Part shown: piece after piece, positions 61,783-64,000 of the stretch
How the letters are laid out: the number at the start of each line of letters is the position of its first letter
How positions within the stretch are numbered: the stretch's first letter is position 1
Source: Halorubrum rutilum
Lineage (GTDB): Archaea; Halobacteriota; Halobacteria; Halobacteriales; Haloferacaceae
Assembly: GCF_024494565.1 (NCBI RefSeq)
Contig: NZ_JANHDN010000002.1
Coordinates: forward strand, 310,001 to 374,000
DNA: 64,000 nucleotides
Reading direction: 5' to 3'
Program-made: the position numbers and the translations under genes
The notes under the pieces: generated by a model
Databases searched by the model: none
Seen by the model: the letters and a program-made list of their open reading frames with translations, nothing else
What the model was told of the DNA's origin: nothing

Positions 61783-62922
61783 ATGGTCGATCTCGCCGCC
61801 CGCACCGACAGGCTCGACGCGTACCTCGACGAGCGCGGGCTCGAAGCGGTGTGGTTCGCCAGGCCGAACGGGTTCGCGTGGCTCGCCGGCGGCGACAACG
61901 TCGTCGACGCCGAGGCCGACGTCGGGGTCGCCGCCGCCGGCTACGACGGCGCGCTGCGCGTCATCACGGACAACATCGAGGCGGAGCGACTCGCCGACGA
62001 GGAGCTTCCGGACGCGTTCGCGGTCGAGTCGTTCCCGTGGCACGCGTCGTCGCTGTCCGCGGCCGTCGCGGAGCGCTCGCCGGCCCCCGCGGCCGCCGAC
62101 TTCGACGTGCCGGGCTTCGAGCGCGTCGACGGGAGCCGACTGCGACAGCCGCTCACCGACGACGACGTCGAGCGCTACCGGGAGCTGGGCCGCGAGGCCG
62201 CCGCCGCCGTCGAGACCGTCTGTCGCAACCTCGAACCGGACGACCCGGAGTACGAGGTCGCCGCCGGGATCGACATCTCGCTCGCCTCCCGGGACGTCGA
62301 CACCCCCGTGGTGCTCGTCGGCGGCGCGGAGCGCGCGCGGCGGTTCCGCCACTACACGCCGGGCGAGGCGGCGCTCGGCGACTACGCGCTCGTCTCCGTC
62401 ACCGCCGAGCGGGCAGGCCTCCACGCCTCGCTGACCCGCACGGTCGCCTTCGACGCCCCCGACGGCCTGGAGGAGCGCCACCGCGCCGCGGCCCGGGTCG
62501 AGGCGACCGCGCTCGCGGCGACGGAGGCCGCGGCCGCGGGAGAGCTGACCGACGGCGGCGACGACGCGGACGCCAACGCCCCCGACGCCGCCGGCGACGT
62601 CTTCGACGCGATCCGCGAGGCGTACGACGCCGTCGGCTTCGCCGACGAGTGGCGGGAACACCACCAGGGCGGCGCCGCGGGGTTCGCGGGCCGCGAGTGG
62701 GTCGCCGCGCCCGGGAGCGACGAGCCGGTCCGGCAGCCGATGGGCTACGCGTGGAATCCGACGGTGCAGGGGGCGAAGAGCGAGGACACGCACCTCGTCG
62801 CGCCCGACTTCACCGAGCGGCTGACGAAGACGGGCCGGTGGCCGACCCACCAGGTGGAGCCGGTCGACGTCGGCGGGATATCGACGGAGCCGCGGGAGCT
62901 GTCGGCGCCCGTCATCCGCTGA
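61783..62922 (+). CDS. M24 peptidase-like protein lacking metal ligands
   Basis: A 379-residue protein with the creatinase/aminopeptidase (M24) layout: N-terminal domain, then RHYTPGEAALGDYALVSVT and HHQGGAAGF (His293/294). The usual two aspartates (VDxG and SDxTRT) appear as Ser205 and a Ser/Ala near 215, so the dinuclear site is incomplete. It probably has no peptidase activity. TATA-like CTTTTAC lies about 30 nt upstream. Confidence 0.82.
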   Translation: MVDLAARTDRLDAYLDERGLEAVWFARPNGFAWLAGGDNVVDAEADVGVAAAGYDGALRVITDNIEAERLADEELPDAFAVESFPWHASSLSAAVAERSPAPAAADFDVPGFERVDGSRLRQPLTDDDVERYRELGREAAAAVETVCRNLEPDDPEYEVAAGIDISLASRDVDTPVVLVGGAERARRFRHYTPGEAALGDYALVSVTAERAGLHASLTRTVAFDAPDGLEERHRAAARVEATALAATEAAAAGELTDGGDDADANAPDAAGDVFDAIREAYDAVGFADEWREHHQGGAAGFAGREWVAAPGSDEPVRQPMGYAWNPTVQGAKSEDTHLVAPDFTERLTKTGRWPTHQVEPVDVGGISTEPRELSAPVIR

Positions 62923-62947
62923 GGCGCCCCGCTCCGAGGGGCCGCCG

Positions 62948-64000
62948 TCAGTAGCCGTACTCGCTCTCGTCGATGCCGACGTAGTCCTTCTTGACGCGGC
63001 GCTTGTTCCACTTGTAGCCGAGCATGAGCTTCACCGACTCCCACCCCGAGCGGTACGGCTGCGCGAGCAGGCCGTCGCCGGCCTCGGCCGCGAGCATGGC
63101 GTCGGCGGCGCCGATGATCCGGTTCCAGTCGGCCGGGTCGTAGTCCGCGACCATGTCGGCCATCGTCACGTTGCGGACGACCTCGTCGCCGATCGCCTCC
63201 TTCCAGCGCCGGTTGTAGGGGGCCATGTCGCCCGCGGCGGCCAGCTCGCCGGCGATGGCGCCGGTGCGGACCGCGACGTGGTCGCCGCCCTCGTGGAAGG
63301 CGGACGTCGTCCCCATCGCGCCGCCGACGACCGCGATCCCGGCCCCGGTCGGCGAGTCGATCGGCCGCGTCGAGGAGATCGGGTACGTCTCCGTCCCGCC
63401 GCGCTTGCCCGCGTCCTCGACGATCGGGAAGTCCGCCTCGACGTCGTACTCGTCGCCGTACTGCCACTCCAGGAGGCGCCGGATATACTCGCCGCCCTGC
63501 GGGATCGACTCGTCGCCGGGCTCTAACAGCGCGTACGCCTCCCGGTCGAACTCGTCGACGTCGAGGCCGATCGGCATCGTCAGCCCGACGCGGCAGACGC
63601 GGTCGTCGTTCGGGAAGATCCACGGGTACGCCGTCTCGCCGGGCATCACGCCCCACCAGAAGACGAGCGCGTCCTCGACCGCCTCGTACACCGGCTCGGG
63701 CACCCGGCGGTACTCCTGGTACGCGATGTGGTTCGCCGTGCGCGACGCGAGCCGCTCGGAGGCGGCCGCGTCAGCGGGGAGGTACTTGTCGAGCACCTTG
63801 TTCGTCACCGTGCGCTGGGGACCGTCGGCGAGCACGAGGAAGTCGGCCCCGACCGACTCGCCCGAGGCCAGCTCGACGACGTGGCGGGGGTCGTCGCCGC
63901 CGGGCGAGGCGGTGTCGACGCCGCGGACCGACTCGCCCGCGCGGTACTCCGCCCCGGCGTCTTCGGCGCGGTCGCGGAGCCAGTCGTCGAAGCGGGCGCG
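62948..64000 (-). CDS. geranylgeranyl reductase family protein (3' part of gene)
   Basis: The C-terminal 350 residues of an FAD-dependent reductase; the N-terminus lies beyond the right edge. FLVLADGPQ and GAGIAVVGGAMGTTSAFHEGG (about residue 60 and 225 of the visible part) are FAD-contacting segments. Family members saturate the isoprenoid chains of archaeal membrane lipids. Codon use is that of the chromosome, so it is outside the element. Confidence 0.85.
   Translation of the reverse strand, partial: RARFDDWLRDRAEDAGAEYRAGESVRGVDTASPGGDDPRHVVELASGESVGADFLVLADGPQRTVTNKVLDKYLPADAAASERLASRTANHIAYQEYRRVPEPVYEAVEDALVFWWGVMPGETAYPWIFPNDDRVCRVGLTMPIGLDVDEFDREAYALLEPGDESIPQGGEYIRRLLEWQYGDEYDVEADFPIVEDAGKRGGTETYPISSTRPIDSPTGAGIAVVGGAMGTTSAFHEGGDHVAVRTGAIAGELAAAGDMAPYNRRWKEAIGDEVVRNVTMADMVADYDPADWNRIIGAADAMLAAEAGDGLLAQPYRSGWESVKLMLGYKWNKRRVKKDYVGIDESEYGY

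Overview
The window is a high-GC stretch of a haloarchaeal chromosome, most like Halorubrum or a close relative; the genus is an inference from protein flavour. Predicted proteins are strongly acidic, many start codons sit 20-35 nt downstream of a TATA-like box with no room for a ribosome binding site (leaderless transcripts), and the gene set (DUF2150, DUF63, DUF456 and DUF2270 proteins, an Orc-independent mix of UspA proteins, uL11, archaeal lipid reductase) is that of Halobacteria.

Layout. 0-5 kb: a divergent uracil-DNA glycosylase-family gene, a small winged-helix regulator and the complete succinate dehydrogenase operon sdhCDBA. 5-15 kb: cold-shock protein, TetR regulator plus MFS exporter with a perfect 8-2-8 operator, ribosomal protein uL11, UspA, a HerA-type ATPase, membrane proteins and a Na+/Ca2+ exchanger. 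15.4-20.4 kb: an accessory array in which a ~57 bp hairpin repeat recurs in direct orientation after each cargo unit: wHTH/PemK-like toxin-antitoxin, two DUF433/DUF5615 toxin-antitoxin pairs, then a membrane glycosyltransferase and a double zinc-ribbon protein; a fifth, truncated repeat ends the array. 20.6-50 kb: ordinary chromosome (NhaC antiporter, aspartate-semialdehyde dehydrogenase, fused beta-oxidation enzyme, AlkA-type glycosylase, RimK-protease fusion facing an aspartoacylase-like enzyme, Dam-type methylase, several UspA proteins, OFA-family MFS, SppA with a DUF4350 partner, carotenoid oxygenase, dCTP deaminase-like protein).

50.18-61.53 kb: an 11.3 kb integrated element in the 3' half of a tRNA-Val(GAC) gene. 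A 36 bp identical sequence marks both ends, and a tyrosine recombinase with a four-cysteine insertion lies just inside the left end. The element carries an archaeo-eukaryotic-type primase/replication protein, AT-rich membrane-protein genes, a small regulator-like gene facing a SWIM-finger gene, and a single-chain type IIG restriction-modification enzyme. Non-coding modules with a TTGCGA/TCGCAA dyad and, about 45 bp further on, a TATA-like box recur three times, and a fourth, perfect dyad sits upstream of the primase gene.

The right end returns to chromosome: an M24-like protein lacking metal ligands and the 3' part of a geranylgeranyl reductase gene. The two most unusual regions are the repeat-punctuated toxin-antitoxin cassette array (15.4-20.4 kb) and the tRNA-Val element with its repeated control modules.
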